Of a stretch of DNA of 64,000 nt, positions 33,985-46,213 are shown one piece after another; the stretch's first letter is position 1; the number at the start of each line of letters is the position of its first letter. The stretch lies in assembly GCA_963920525.1 (NCBI GenBank), contig OY986435.1, positions 258,741,462-258,805,461 of the forward strand, given 5' to 3'. Under the pieces are notes generated by a model. It was not told where the DNA came from. It saw nothing but the letters and a program-made list of their open reading frames with translations, and made no database searches. This DNA comes from Dichetophora obliterata (taxonomy: Eukaryota; Arthropoda; Insecta; Diptera; Sciomyzidae). The position numbers were made by a program, and so were the translations under genes.

Positions 33985-34375
33985 TTATTTGTTAATCAAT
34001 AGATTTACAGAAATGTATACTTTTCGGAGTACACTTAATAATAAGAAAGGCACGAGACAGAAAGGCTTTGGTATTATTTCGATCACAAATTTGTACATTT
34101 AGAAACTCAACACCAACATCAACAAATTTATTAATGACTTTAAAATTAAACTTATAGTATAATATGTTGCAGCATAATTTAACCTATCGTTTCTCAGCAG
34201 TTCATAATTTTTTAGTTTATAATATGAATCATCAACATCATTGCTAAACCATGCTTCGGAAACACATGAAATATCTGCAAGCGAACTTTAAAACATGCCA
34301 AACTTAGAACCGTTGAAGCTTCTGGCGTTGAAATGTGCAGCTTGCAATCTCCGATACAATGCATCAATCATAGTA
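33985..34375 (-). pseudogene. LINE endonuclease-domain fragment
   Basis: The minus strand reads HFNARSFNGSKF, ADISCVSEAWFSNDVDDS and YYKLKNYELLRNDRLNYAA. This is the N-terminal APE-endonuclease signature of Jockey-type LINE ORF2 (NARSL..., ...SETWxxxxxxxxxxxxxxYxxxRxDR, with the catalytic glutamate in SEAWF). A second piece (KSLINLLMLVLSF and so on) continues with frame changes. It is not joined to the LINE 3' end at 35190, which lies on the wrong side. Confidence 0.6.
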
Positions 34376-34502
34376 TATCAATCAATCCTTTTTTGTTTTG
34401 GCAAGCACCATAATTACTATTATTATTCAAAAAACTAAATATGATATTGAAGTGACAAACACGCAACTACAAGCAAAAAGCAAGAAAGGTAGAAGAGTTG
34501 TA

Positions 34503-34946
34503 TTAAGAAGCAACACATTTCATACACCATGTTTCAGATATTTTCTTTTTGCGTGATCTCAGCTTTTCGTGAACATCTTTTGAGTTTATAGAAACCTTAA
34601 ACTCCGATATGAACACGCACTTGAAATTGTTCCAATTAAAGCAGCTTTGCGAACTGAACACAAACGATGCTGCGGCACCACGCAAGTGTTTCATTGTATA
34701 AATTATAACATCTCGATCATTCCAACTAAATTCTTTCTTGAGATCTTCCAGCTTACGAATATAAGCTTGAACCGATAGCCCACTATCTCCATTGAATCAT
34801 TCAACAGCATCTTCAGCATCTTTAAACTAAAGCCGATATGTTGCAATGCCCTCGGTCGGCGCTTCTCTCCGCGGTACATTATCCAAACTAGATTGTACGT
34901 TTGTTGGTACAAGTTGCTCCTCTTCATCCATTACGTCCATTACCAT
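34503..34946 (-). pseudogene. Retrotransposon gag fragment
   Basis: One minus frame from ATG at 34946 reads MVMDVMDEEEQLVPTNVQ, then after two in-frame stops FNGDSGLSVQAYIRKLEDLK, WNDRDVIIYTMKHLRGAAAS, NWNNFKCVFISEFKVSINS and VHEKLRSRKKKISETW. This is the layout of the capsid (Retrotrans_gag) part of an insect LTR retrotransposon: a W/F-rich helical domain and the RxRKKxxSET motif before the end. No zinc knuckle, protease or pol follows. It is broken by stops near 34836 and 34815. Its sequence style differs from the gag at 58269-58745. Confidence 0.6.
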
Positions 34947-35158
34947 TAATTTCGGCAGGCACGAGTTTCATCAATCTTAGCTAAAGCACTGACTTTCTCC
35001 CTTCTATAGACTGCTTCTTTCGTTCAATCTTTGGTAAGTGTTATAGTGAGAGCCTTTAAAATCTTCAACTAATTCAGACAAGGTTGAACCCCAAAATGTC
35101 GAAAAATTAATATAAGAACAAGATAAGAATGCCATTTAATATGCCATATAAAAGACAT

Positions 35159-35180
35159 ATATTTATTTATTTATTTATTT
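35159..35180 (-). repeat. (ATTT)n tail of the adjoining LINE
   Basis: About five ATTT units lie at the 3' side of the minus-strand LINE. This is the same arrangement as the long array at 4789-5009. Confidence 0.75.
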
Positions 35181-35189
35181 CCGTCTATG

Positions 35190-35715
35190 GATAAATTATC
35201 CTTACAGACAATAAAAAATCAGGATATAAAATAGGAACAAAATTATAAACTGTTTAACAATAGAGTAATAGTAGTTTTAAAGGCATTTTTAGGCATAGAA
35301 AAATCTATTGAGTTATTATTATACATTCTGTTTATAGCTATAAGTACTCTTTTAATAGGCTCATTAATGGCATAATTGGTTCTATGGCAATTAATATAAA
35401 AATAATCATAGTTACGAAGCATTCTTTGTGGAATATTAAACGATAATAATTCAAGTAACTTCTCACAGATGATCTTTCCGTTGATCAAATCGTAAATGAT
35501 CATAATTCTGTGCAATAACCTTCTAGTTTCAAGAGAAGACAGACCAATAAGCAGTCAACGCGTTCTATAGGACGGAAGAGGATCCGACAAATTAATTGAA
35601 CGTAAAGCAAATTTCAAAAAATTTTTTTGAACTTGTTCCAATATAAATATATATATAAACGGCCATACAAGAAAATTAAATTTCGAACTGACTTTAAACA
35701 TTTTTTCAATATAAA
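35190..35715 (-). pseudogene. 5'-truncated LINE: reverse transcriptase C-terminus
   Basis: The minus frame reads LEQVQKNFLKFALRSINL, LPSYRTR, a TGA stop, LLIGLSSLETRR, MIIYDLINGKI, KLLELLSFNIPQRMLRNYDY, CHRTNYAINEPIKR and ends near 35243. It is homologous, block by block, to the LINE at 5010-5820 (LKSLQSRRT, VIKG, LLEMINFN, RTNYAINAPLNR) but diverged, so it is another subfamily of the same lineage. The TGA and the 5' truncation inactivate it. Confidence 0.72.
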
Positions 35716-35719
35716 AAAT

Positions 35720-36391
35720 TAATTAATTAATTTTTTCAAAATTAAAAAACAAGTAGTTAAGGTACAGGTCCTTATATCCCACATGTATATCACAATGTAC
35801 GCTTAAAGCAGAATCACTTGTGTAAGTATAAATAATATCGTCAGATAAAGCTATCGTTCTTCTCAAAAAGAGCTGACAAAAAATTGAGTTTATATAAGCA
35901 AGAAACAGAACGGGCGGTTCTGGGGCCTATTCTGTGAAACACTTAAATTTATATTAACAAAGCTTTTAAACTCCCCACCTAGTTTACTCTTTGATTTCTA
36001 TTTGATAAACAAGATTGAAGCCAGCAGTATAAAACATTTCCAAATTTAATTGAACCATAGAAAAAGACACTGTTTTGATCGTATCTTAACCCTAAGATGT
36101 GCTTTTTGAGGGCCATTTTGACTTTGAAAAGTCGTCATTTTTTCTTCTAGGCTCTGAGAGTCGAAATATTTAATGAAAACTACCGCTAATGTTTCTTGAC
36201 GTAATAGTATAAACTGAAATGACTTTGCATTACTTTCGTAGAACAAACTGATCTGTTTTTATAATAAGGACGTAAGTGAACCTACTAGGCCTCACTAGGC
36301 CCGTCCGTTAAATGTATGGGAAATGTCTGTAAGCTACTAAACAAAATATGCTCAAACACAACCGATCACGTTTGACGAATTTATTACGATA
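35720..36391. other. Non-coding stretch
   Basis: No gene or element was identified. There is a short ATTAATTAATT patch at 35727. Confidence 0.4.
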
Positions 36392-36393
36392 TA

Positions 36394-38130
36394 CAGTGCC
36401 TCCAACGAATAATCGGACAAACTATTTAGTTTTATTTAATATATTATATAAATCGAAGAAGCTGCAATAAAAAAAAAATTGTAATGTCGTTTATATACTT
36501 TGTTTGGCGCTCGCACGATCATGTAAAAAAAAACAACAAAAAAACTTTATTCCGACTAAACCGGTTTAAATTTAGGCAAAGAGCCTAGTATTTTGTGTTC
36601 AACAAATAATCGGACAAAACAAAGAGCAAGTGCAAAAACACCGTGAGAATTGAGAGTAATGATTTTTTCTAATTATTCTTTTGCATATTAGTCTATTAAG
36701 TTATTAGTTTGCATTCAGTAGTAAATTTAAATAGGTGCAGTATTGATTGTAGTGCATTATGGCTCCAAGAGGAAAACAAGCTACTTTTGAAATAAGGCAG
36801 CTTATTGTCAAATTAAATGCAGAGGGAAAGACAGTGCGGGAAATTTTTTGAGGTTGGTCGGAAAAAGTCGTTCGACGGCCCACGATATTATTAAAAGGTA
36901 CCGTGAAGAATTCAGGCTTTCATATAAGAGCAGGGAAGGCCAAGGGAAAATTCTTAATGACAGAGAAGAAAGAAGCTTAGTAGTGGCCATTAAGAAAGAT
37001 CCATTTTTAAGCGCAAGGGAATTGCAAATTTCAGTAAAAAAATCCACCGGAAAAGATGTTTGCGTGAACACAATCCGCAATACCTTGCATAGACATGATT
37101 ACTATGGAAGAATCGCGAGGAAGAAACCTTTCATTAGCTCCAAAAATAAAAAACTACGCTTAAAATTTGCTAAGGAATATTTGATGAAAACAAACGAGTT
37201 TTGGAAAACGGTAATAAATGGATATAAACGGCAATAATGATTTTATTCTAATTGATTGCTTTAATTTAAAGGTGCTTTATACAGATGAGAGCAAATTCAA
37301 CTTGCACGGATCGGATGGAAAGCCGCATGTGTGGCGTCAAACAAATACTGAATTTGATCCAAGAAACACGCGTGCTACAGTTAAGCACGGTGGTGGCTCT
37401 GCAATGGTTTGGGGCTGTATGTCCAGTGCTGGGGTAGGCAACCTACATTTTATAGATGGTAAAATGGACCGGTTCGTCTATCTCAACATTTTGAAGGAAA
37501 ATGTTAAGCAGAGCGCAGAAAAATTGGGCATTTTAGACAACTTTGCGTTCTACCAGGACAATGATCCCAAACACACTTCACAAGTTGCGAAGCTTTGGTT
37601 GATCCACAACTGTCCCAAACTGTCCCAAACTGTTGCAGACTCCAGCTCAGTCCCCGGACTTAAATGTGATTGAGCATCTATGGGAAGAACTAGCGAGAAG
37701 AGTTTACACTCGCCCATACAACTCCATGACTGACTTCAAAGATGCTCTATTGCAAGCATGGAATTCAATACCACCTGAGGTCTGCAATAATTTGGTTGAG
37801 TCAATGCCTAGGCACCTCCAGGCAGTAGGCCAAGCCAAAGGATATGCCACAAAATATTAAAATATTTGCAATGGCCCTTTTCTTTCGTATTACTTCTTGA
37901 ATTTAAATTTTGTCCGATTATTTGTTGAACATCAGAAATTGAGTTTTTCTTTAATATGTTATTGTTTTAGTTACAAGAGTTTTTGTTGTTGTTTTTCTTT
38001 TCCATATTGTAATAAAGATAAATATAGAATAAAATGGCGTACCAATTTTTTTTTATTCCAGCTTCTTCGTAATATATTTTATATTATAAAAAAATGAAGA
38101 AGGTTGTCCGATTATTCGTTGGAGGCACTG
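36394..38130 (+). mobile_element. Tc1-like transposon with IR/DR ends
   Basis: Perfect 27-bp outer terminal repeats start CAGTGCCTCCAACGAATAAT and are flanked by TA (36392-36393 and 38131-38132). An inner copy of the core (CAACAAATAATCGGACAAA) recurs about 200 bp inside each end (36600 and, inverted, 37910). The sequence between shares blocks such as GAAGAAGCTG. This is the inverted-repeat/direct-repeat layout of some Tc1 elements. Length is 1737 bp. Confidence 0.92.
36759..37860 (+). pseudogene. Tc1-like transposase (DD34E) with one intron, frameshifted
   Basis: The start MAPRGKQATFEIRQLIVKLN belongs to the paired-like helix-turn-helix. A frameshift near 36845 leads to RLVGKSRSTAHDIIKRYREE. 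The catalytic part has TDESKFNLHG, VWGCMSSAGVG, FYQDNDPKHTSQ and SPDLNVIEHLWEEL. A 61-bp GT...AG intron (37211-37271) interrupts FWKT|VLYTDES. A 10-bp tandem duplication (TCCCAAACTG, 37613-37632) shifts the frame between the second aspartate and the glutamate. Without it the spacing is 34 residues, so this is DD34E. The last frame ends VGQAKGYATKY at 37860. Transposase would cut and paste at the IR/DR ends; this copy has two frame defects and is dead. An intron at about this position is known in Minos, a different Tc1 relative. Confidence 0.88.
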
Positions 38131-39463
38131 TATGTAAAAAGTACTTGTGTGCATATGGTCACATTACATATTTATTTTTTTATTGTAAGTAATATTTGAA
38201 ATGTCGGGAATAAGTGACGAAGTGTGGGAAGGGCTTGATATTGTTCTAAATTTTTTAGGCTGCTGACAGACCAGCAGCAACTCACTGAGGATAGGTTTTT
38301 TACTAATAAAAAACTAGAGAATGAAGGGGACTGACTATCTTTTTGGAAAAACAAGCCTTATAAATTTCTGGATTACAACGAAAATAACGCAGGTGTCAGC
38401 ACTATGAACCAAATTCTCAGTTACTACTCTTTCAAGAGTGGTAAAAACCTATAAACGGATAAGCATCGAGAATTTCTAAAGGTTTTTAAAATCCCTTCTC
38501 ACATGAAAAATAAGACAATGTCTAGAAACGTTCAAATTTCAATTCAATGTTTTTGTCAATAATTCTGTGTCGATGAGCAATAGCAGCTTATGTCTTATTT
38601 CAAAGTTTCCAGAAATCTGCCTTCAAAGTTTTCAATCGCCATATAAGTTATATGAAAGGATCTTTTGTTTTTGCGTCATATCTTTGGCTAAGGTCATGCT
38701 AGAAGTTCTAGATTTTGTGTGTTCATAATGATATATACGTGAAACACAACTATATCAATAACTCAGTTCTGTCTTAAATCGACTTAAGCTATTATTGCTT
38801 ATCGACACATAAATATAAAAAAAAAATATATTTTTTTGATAATTCTAAAAAAATATAATTTTTTTAGAATTATATATAAGCTTAATGCCAAAAAAGTTCA
38901 TGAAGCAACAGGTTGCAACAACAATAAGTTCTTTGCAGAACAAACCACCAAGCAGACTAGACAGCTGTTTCGTTGATAGCTACATCAACTCATCAGTAGT
39001 CTTCTGTGGCTTCTGCAGTACCATCCACTTTGATAAGCTTATACTAACACCTTCTGTTAAATTAAAACAGAATTATGTGCTGTATGTCGCCTTTCAAAGC
39101 AATGTTTTTCTACTACTTTGCAAAAATTATATTTTTTTAGAATTATCAAAAAAATATATTGTAATGAAAATATGCCATCATTAACTTTTCATGTAAAAAA
39201 AAAAATATTATATAAATTCGTAATTCTACCTTTATTATGACATACACAATTGCATTACCCGGATTTATGAGTCGTGCAATGCTACGAACGGCAAAAAGAG
39301 GCGCAAAACAATCTTGTCGTGCAAATAAATGCAAAGAAATTCATATGCCTTGAAAATTTGTCCACGCAAAAAATTTGTCAGTGCCATAGTCAGTGCTATG
39401 CTGCTGAATAGTTATAAATCCGGCACAACTGTTCAACGATCGTAACCTTATTTTTAGTTTTTG
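38131..39463. other. Non-coding stretch with one long perfect hairpin
   Basis: No coding evidence. A 33-bp perfect inverted repeat (38826-38858 with 39127-39159) is the only structure seen. Confidence 0.45.
38826..39159. repeat. 33-bp perfect inverted repeat around a 268-bp spacer
   Basis: The arms at 38826-38858 and 39127-39159 are exact complements (core TTGATAATTCTAAAAAAATA). A partial third copy, TTTTTTTAGAATTA, follows the left arm at once. The spacer is less AT-rich (CAGCAGACTAG..., CTTCTGCAGTACC) than its surroundings. Confidence 0.75.
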
Positions 39464-39473
39464 TAAATTTGTG

Positions 39474-39811
39474 GCGGCCGTAGCCTAGTGGGTAGAGTGC
39501 GTGGCCCCTAAGCTAAAGAACCGCGGTAGCCCGGGTTCAATTCCAGCTCAGACAGAAAGTTTTTTCTATTGAAATAATTTTTCTGTTCGGTCGTCACCTC
39601 TCTGCAGACAATGGCAAACCTCAGATAGTAAAAAGTTCCATGTAAAGCTTCTTGAGAACATAAGCCGTTCGGAGTCGGCATAAAACACGTAGGTCCAGTT
39701 CTCGATTATTTGCGATTTAAACATTTAATAACACGCACAACACAATTGATCAATAGAAGCTAGGTCAAAGTCCTTCCAAGGGCTGAAATGGCCAGTTTAT
39801 TTTATTTTTTA
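39474..39811 (+). mobile_element. tRNA-derived SINE, family A, copy 2
   Basis: The head is GTAGCCTAGTGGGTAGAG with box B CCCGGGTTCAATTCCAG, and the full body follows. It ends TGGCCAGTTTATTTTATT. Target duplication TAAATTTGTG occurs at 39464-39473 and 39812-39821. Confidence 0.88.
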
Positions 39812-39821
39812 TAAATTTGTG

Positions 39822-40869
39822 CTTAAAAAAATATAAATCAGTCAAAAGTTTACTTGTGCCATAAAAAAAGTACTTTTAGTTCTTAAGGCATACTAGCCCC
39901 CCTAACTACTTAAGAAACTCTCCAAAAATGACCCCTACACACAGATGTAGTGTCTAACAATACTGCTATATAATAGGAGCTTGCGATTGGACATCTAGAT
40001 GGACGAAAATCGTAAAGACAGCTGTCCATGATTTATGGGCCCCGTGAGGCCCATTACGGTCACTTACCGCCTCCTTGGCAGTGGCATCCTAGGGTTAAGT
40101 GTATTCGTAAAATTCCTTTTTATACAGAAATAAAGAAAATTTCTGTTTTTATCGTTTTTATTTATAAAATTTTTTGAAACACTTCATCTACTATGTAACT
40201 AAAAACTATTTTAAATCTACTATGCAAATAAATTTTTTTTTTGTATCATAATTTTTTTTTGTTAAATTTTGAAGAAAGATTTCTTCTTCTTGTTCATTTT
40301 TATTTTGGTTAGATGTAAATGCAATTTAATTTTCTGTTTAGTTAATGAAAATAAATATTTCGGAAAAAAATAAACGTAATAAAACGCAAACAGTAGATGA
40401 TGATAGACGCGCTCTTTAAACTCAGCTACAAAATTATCTTTATGTATATTTTTAATGTTTTCAATGTTTTATTAAATTGTTATTGTTCAGTTTTTATTGT
40501 TTTTTGTATTCAGTAAATACTGTTTAAATGTAAATTCTGCTTTTTTAATGCCTGATGTAGACTCTTAGCAAGAGTCATAATATTGCAAAATAAAAATCAT
40601 TTAGACATAATAACCTTAATCTCTTAATTTACTGCCAAAGCCAGATCAACAATTATTTATATAAAATTTCGGAAAAACATTAATTTATTATTTTTCCTGT
40701 AGTAAAAAACTTATTTTTATTTAAAATGTTATTAAGCATATTTAAATGCTTAATAAAAGCATGCTTGGCAGTGATACAATTTTTTATTATCAAATATCGA
40801 CTTATTTTCTAAGTTTAAAAGTTTTTATCAGTTTTCTAAAAAGAACTCATTTAAGAGAGACAAACATTA
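39822..40869. other. Non-coding stretch
   Basis: AT-rich with a GC-richer patch near 40030-40095 (TGGGCCCCGTGAGGCCCATT, a short palindrome). No gene is supported. Confidence 0.4.
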
Positions 40870-41810
40870 GGCCGGGTCGAAAGAATAAGTATTTCATAAA
40901 CATGATTTAAAATATTCCTTAGCTCATTGTAGTATCCTCCACAAAAGAATTCCGTGCCAAGCCCCCTCTTCTATATTCTACATTAAAACCTGAAACTAGT
41001 TCTGATTCACCCTCAGCAAAATCAAAAGGGGCTCGATTTGTCTGAGCTAAAGAAATTCTTAACCAAATAAAGGCTAAAGGAACGGAATAGAAAATAAATC
41101 ATAGATATATGTGCATTCCTCTTAACCCACGAAAGAATTTCGTGATATTTTAACAGCCATTTTTTGAAAAAGTGCCTATTTTTAAGCAAAAAATCACTTT
41201 TTGTAAGTAAGTTTTTGTAACGAATTTCTATGAATTGTGAGAAACAAAAAATTTCAAAAATTAACACCCAAAAATGGTAACTATCAGTTTTATATAATTT
41301 TGACTATTTTATTGATATTGCTTCAAATGACTGCCATGCTAACAAATTTTGATAAGATTTTTTTTTTTTGATAAGCTAACATAGTCCGATATTGATAAGA
41401 TTTAATTTTTTTGAAAGATATTCAGATGCATTGTTAAAAAAAAATACATAAAAAAACAATTACAACAATTTAACCAGTCGAGGATACCTTTGTTTATCCT
41501 CAATGGGTACACTTTGTTCCAAAACGTTTAGTTTAGTTACCTTTCCAAGGATGGTTTAAGTTCGACAATCGAACGATAAATGGCGTAGCTATGCCGAACG
41601 AGCAGATTTCTCAAAATTTTTTATGCTGATAGTAATAAATTTTGAGCTTTATTTTTTTTTGCAAAAAAGTCACTTATTAAAATAAATTCAGGCTGGCCTA
41701 AGTTTTAACACATCGCAAAATCCTTTCGTGGAAGATACTACAATGAGCCAAGGAATATTTTAGACAAAGTTTATCAAACACCTTTTTTTGGTATGGAGAC
41801 CGATCCGGCC
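40870..41810. mobile_element. TA-flanked non-autonomous element with GGCCGG ends
   Basis: GGCCGGGTCG (40870) and CGATCCGGCC (ending 41810) are inverted ends flanked by TA on both sides (40868-40869, 41811-41812). Similarity extends inward through TAAAATATTCCTT(A/G)GCTCATTG and GTAGTATC(C/T)TCCAC. There is no coding sequence. The size is 941 bp. Confidence 0.7.
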
Positions 41811-41812
41811 TA

Positions 41813-44438
41813 AGATACATATGCTATGAATCATGTTTTGGATATCTGAAAAGATTTTAAAATATTTAGAAAAATTTATGCTGGCACAAACAATGAAACA
41901 CTTTTTAAATCACCTTAATAAAATAAATATTTAATCATTATTTAAGCTGGCAATGAGAAAAATTTTTCATAAATGTGTTAAAATAAGACTTGGAAATTTT
42001 GTGACGTAACTGTATCTTTTATTTGTCAAATTTGTAAAATTTATTTAGGTACTGCATTTAATGAAAATACAAAACTTTAACTAAACTCACGGTATTAAAC
42101 AGTTTCACTCGACATTTTCGTTAAAAATTTTCAATCAAGACAAACAGCTATATGCATTCAACCAACCCCGGTCTTGACGCTTTTTCTTTATTCTTTTGCC
42201 CCAGATTTTTTTTCAACAAGACGCAGCAAACTAAGTCATAAAATTCATTCATGAGCATCACTTCCGCCTTGCGTCCTGTCGATTTCATGAATAATTAATA
42301 AGGCGAACATTCTGTCAATGAATGAAAAAAGGAAGGACCGTGAAATAAGTAAAAGTAAAAACCATAGAAATATATTAAAATAGTACAAGAAAATAAATAC
42401 TAAAACAAAGACAATGATATCATTCTTTTTATAAATTTTTGTACATCCGTTTTATTTTTTCATTCGTTCGGCAATTGGTGCGAAATACAATAAAAATAAG
42501 AAAGAAAACACAAGCAATAAAAAGTGTGCGAAATTGATTGCGTTGTCCTTGAAGCAATGGCGGCACAATCTGGTCCAACAAAAAAAAAAAAGGAACAAGA
42601 ACACACAATAGAAAATTATAGCAATTTTAGTGCTGCTCCACTGTTTTTGTGTTGGTTGTGTCTGGTGGTGTGTGTGTTCTTGAATCTGTGCGAGATTTTT
42701 GTTTAGAGGCAAAACTGCAAAAATAAAAAGAAGCTTATTTAGAATCATCGAATTTTTGTCGAGTTTTCTTGTGATTATTTCGCTTTCTTGCACTATTCAA
42801 AAACAGCAATAACAATAAAATAACAAATGCGACAAAAAATTGCTTCAATTACAGGGTAAAATCAAGGCACTCGGATCACATAACACTCATGGGCGTAGCA
42901 GGTATTCGATCCAGAGGGAAGTGAGTATTGTCCTGGGTATCTCTGCGGATTATTATAATCACGTATACATAATTCCTGAATAGTTTTCGAGATTATTGGA
43001 AAAAAGTAAAATGCTAAATAATGATTTGTTTTTACACTTAAACTTTTTGTTTTTATTTAATATTAAAGAAGAGATCAAATCAAAGCCATCGATCACTAAA
43101 ATCTCGCGATTATTTTGGTCCCAACGGCCGAATGCATTTAAGAAAATTGCTTTAATTTGTATCATTTTGTCGCATTTACCAGTCTAGGCATAGAAAAAAA
43201 AAAACTCCAAGATAGAGTAAATGAACTTAATTACTTGAATTTTGAGATACTGCATAACTCGATCGGACTTGTTTTAACTTGGAAATTGTAAATTAAGTGA
43301 AAACGCCCAAAATCTCATATTTTCTAACTATAATTAATTGCTTAATTGGGACATACACACACATCCAGACATTTTTATATCCAATTGTAAAAATTTTATT
43401 TTTAGTCAATCGGTAAATGTCTAAATAAGTAAAATTAAAGAAGCTGAGGTAGAAAAACTATGAAAGCAAGGTTTTTTAAGCAAGTGTAAAAGATGATTAA
43501 GACAAATAAATGCAGGTGCTTGTGCTGGAGTTTTGGTCGAGCAAAATGAAACTGTTAACTCCAAAACTTTTCAACATTAACGTACTTATGTTTTTAACCA
43601 ATGTGTAGTCTTTAGCGCAATCTACTAAGAAATAGTTCATTTAATTTATTTAAAAAAAACGAAGGATTTTGATTAATTTTTTCTTGTGCTTAAAATGCCA
43701 TTTTTTCAAAAAAAGAGTAGTGATATCGCAAAAAAATAAAAGATATAAAAAAGTAACGGTTATGCTCTAAAAACTGGTTTTTTGGGGTTTTTATATGATA
43801 TTTTAAAAAAATTTATGTATTTGGAATGTGCGAAAAAAACAAAAGAGTTTGATTCTGTACTTGGGACTACCAAATATTGTAGTCCGACCAAACTCACTGA
43901 AAGATGAAATTTTCGAATTTTTTTTATACTATTTTTATTCAGGTCGATAGTGAAGATTTCTTTAAAACTTTTTATACAGTACTGAAGACCATTTTGTGTA
44001 AACAGTTACTAAATAAAAAATATAAAAATGTTTCCATTTAAATGGAAAATTTTTTTTCACGATTCATCACAAATTGCCAAGCCTTATTGAACAGAAATGT
44101 CAACATAATTTAACATTTTCAACTGTCAAACCGTAGACAACAACCATGGAAACTTCTCATGCAGCTAAGAAAACAGCCTTTAGAAAACTTTAATTACAAA
44201 TTATTAGAGCTGTTAATGAATGCATTCAATTTGATATTATTAGCAAAATATGGAATCAGTGAATAACGAAATAAAAATTCCTTCAATGAATGCAAAATTG
44301 ATGTATAAATGAAATTTTGAATTCACATTTAATTTAAAAATTTATTTATTATTCAGTTCAAATATTTATTTTCGAAAAACAAAAAAATTTTTGTTCATAT
44401 GAAGCTATTCACAAAAAATTTAAGAGTTTTCTATTTTT
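41813..44438. other. AT-rich non-coding stretch
   Basis: No supported gene. The open frames around 42452-42793 and 42959-43187 are low in complexity and overlap each other on opposite strands without domain features. Confidence 0.4.
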
Positions 44439-44625
44439 TTTTTATTCGTTATTCAATTTTTATTTGTTATTCACTTTTAATTCATTATTCATTTGTTATT
44501 CATTATAAATTTTTTATTCACTATTCATTTGTTACTTATCATTCATTTGTTACTTATCATTTATTTGTTACTTATCATTCATTTTTTATACAATATGCAT
44601 TTTTTATTCATTTATTATTCACTTT
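44439..44625. repeat. TTATTCATTTGT minisatellite-like array
   Basis: Short degenerate units built from TTATTCATT(T)GTTA and CTTATCATTCATTTGTTA are repeated about a dozen times. Non-coding. Confidence 0.75.
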
Positions 44626-44885
44626 TTTCTAAAAAATAATAATAAGAAATCTTGTTATTAACATTCAATAGTGAATCAAAAATCCTGATATTCATATTCT
44701 AAAGTGAATAACAAGATTTTTAAACATGTTATTTTTTTTGATAAAGTGAATAACACGTACTGCTACGGAAAGCTTATCAAATAAGGTAAATTTTTGCTGA
44801 AGTAACTACAAGAATTTAGTCAACTAGAAAAATTTTACGAACAATTAAATGAAGGGTTAATTTTTTGCAAAAATAAAATTTTAGC

Positions 44886-45390
44886 CCGGTTGTGGGACAC
44901 CTTTAAAAATCCATTAAAAATATTAAAATATAAAGAAAAACCACAAAAAATTCGAAAAATAACGAAATTTATGAATTTTAAAAGCTTTAAATTTCACAAA
45001 AACAAGCGCATTAAAAAATGAGTAAAAATGCAAAAAAAAAAAACCAATTTACATAGGAAATGTTGACAAAACGATGATGTTTCACAGTTTGTAAGACAAA
45101 CGTGTACTTTTAATTAAAAAAAAAAAATAACCGGATGCATGAGGTATCCCCCAAATGGGAATGGGATTTTCCACTTATTTTTAAATTAGTTCACTTCAAT
45201 TTATCGCACCAAAAAAAATTCAAAAGTTACTATTGTGTTGATTTTTTTAGTTTTTTTTTAATAACTGCAAGCAAACAAATGCGTGTATTCACTTCGGTGT
45301 TAGCAAAACAGCTAAGTACTATATGACTAATAATAAAATCCACGATATTTGCCTTCTGTCAAAGAAAAAAGAAGGGTGTCCCACAACCGG
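44886..45390. mobile_element. 505-bp MITE with perfect 16-bp TIRs
   Basis: CCGGTTGTGGGACACC at 44886 is the exact complement of GGTGTCCCACAACCGG ending 45390. The interior is A-rich and non-coding. No target duplication is clear. Confidence 0.7.
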
Positions 45391-46213
45391 AGACACTCCC
45401 TGACTTGTTCGACGAAGTCAAAGCTTCTTACATTTTTTAACCTTTAAAAATCGCAGTTTTTCATATTTGAATGCTAGTAACTAGAAAACAACAAAAGGGA
45501 TTAGCAATGTTTAGATGTCAACAAATTTGCTTAAGTATGAATAGAATAGTGAAGAGCATTAAATTTTTTACCAACTCCCTGCAAGTTGGTTGTATTTTTT
45601 TAAAAAAAAAAAAAAGACATGAAATCTGAAAATATGAGCCAAACTAAAAAAACTGAGTAAGAAGTTGAATTTTCCACCCTCCAATTATCCATATGTATGT
45701 TAATAAAATAAAAGAAAATACAAAATTTTTTTTATCAAATTGTTATAACAAATTTGTTAACAACAAAAACAAAAAATTTCTCTCTAGAATTCTGAATTTT
45801 CTAAAAATGTTTGCTTTTTAGAAAATGTGTAATATCCAATTTACTGTGGGTCTTATATAAATCTGTTGAAAACTTTATTAAATGTGATTAAACATTTAAA
45901 AAATGTGATGTAGTAGCTAGTTAAACGCTTTGTATGTAAGGGAGGATTTCAGAAAGACAACTCCTTAAATATTTTTTTTAAAGAAAATCCGAGGAATCAT
46001 CTAACACAACAATTGATAATTTTGTTATGCTATCAAAAAAGTTCTTCAAACAATTAACATTTGTAAAATGATAAATTTTGTTTAAACGAGTTCAGGAAAT
46101 AAATCAGTTTTTAGTTTAAAAATAAGGTTATAAAGTTAAACTTTTTAGTGGGCACTTTTTATGTTTTGCTAAATAAGCGCGTTATGCTGAATATTTCCAA
46201 CGGTATATATAGC
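45391..46213. other. Non-coding stretch
   Basis: AT-rich, with nothing recognised. Confidence 0.4.

Noticed and set aside
33985..35715. One complete minus-strand LINE
   Set aside because: The endonuclease piece lies downstream of the 3' tail of the reverse transcriptase piece and a gag fragment sits between them, so these are separate elements.
42452..42793. 113-codon minus frame with an overlapping plus frame
   Set aside because: Low-complexity K/N/F-rich translation of AT-rich DNA with no supporting context.
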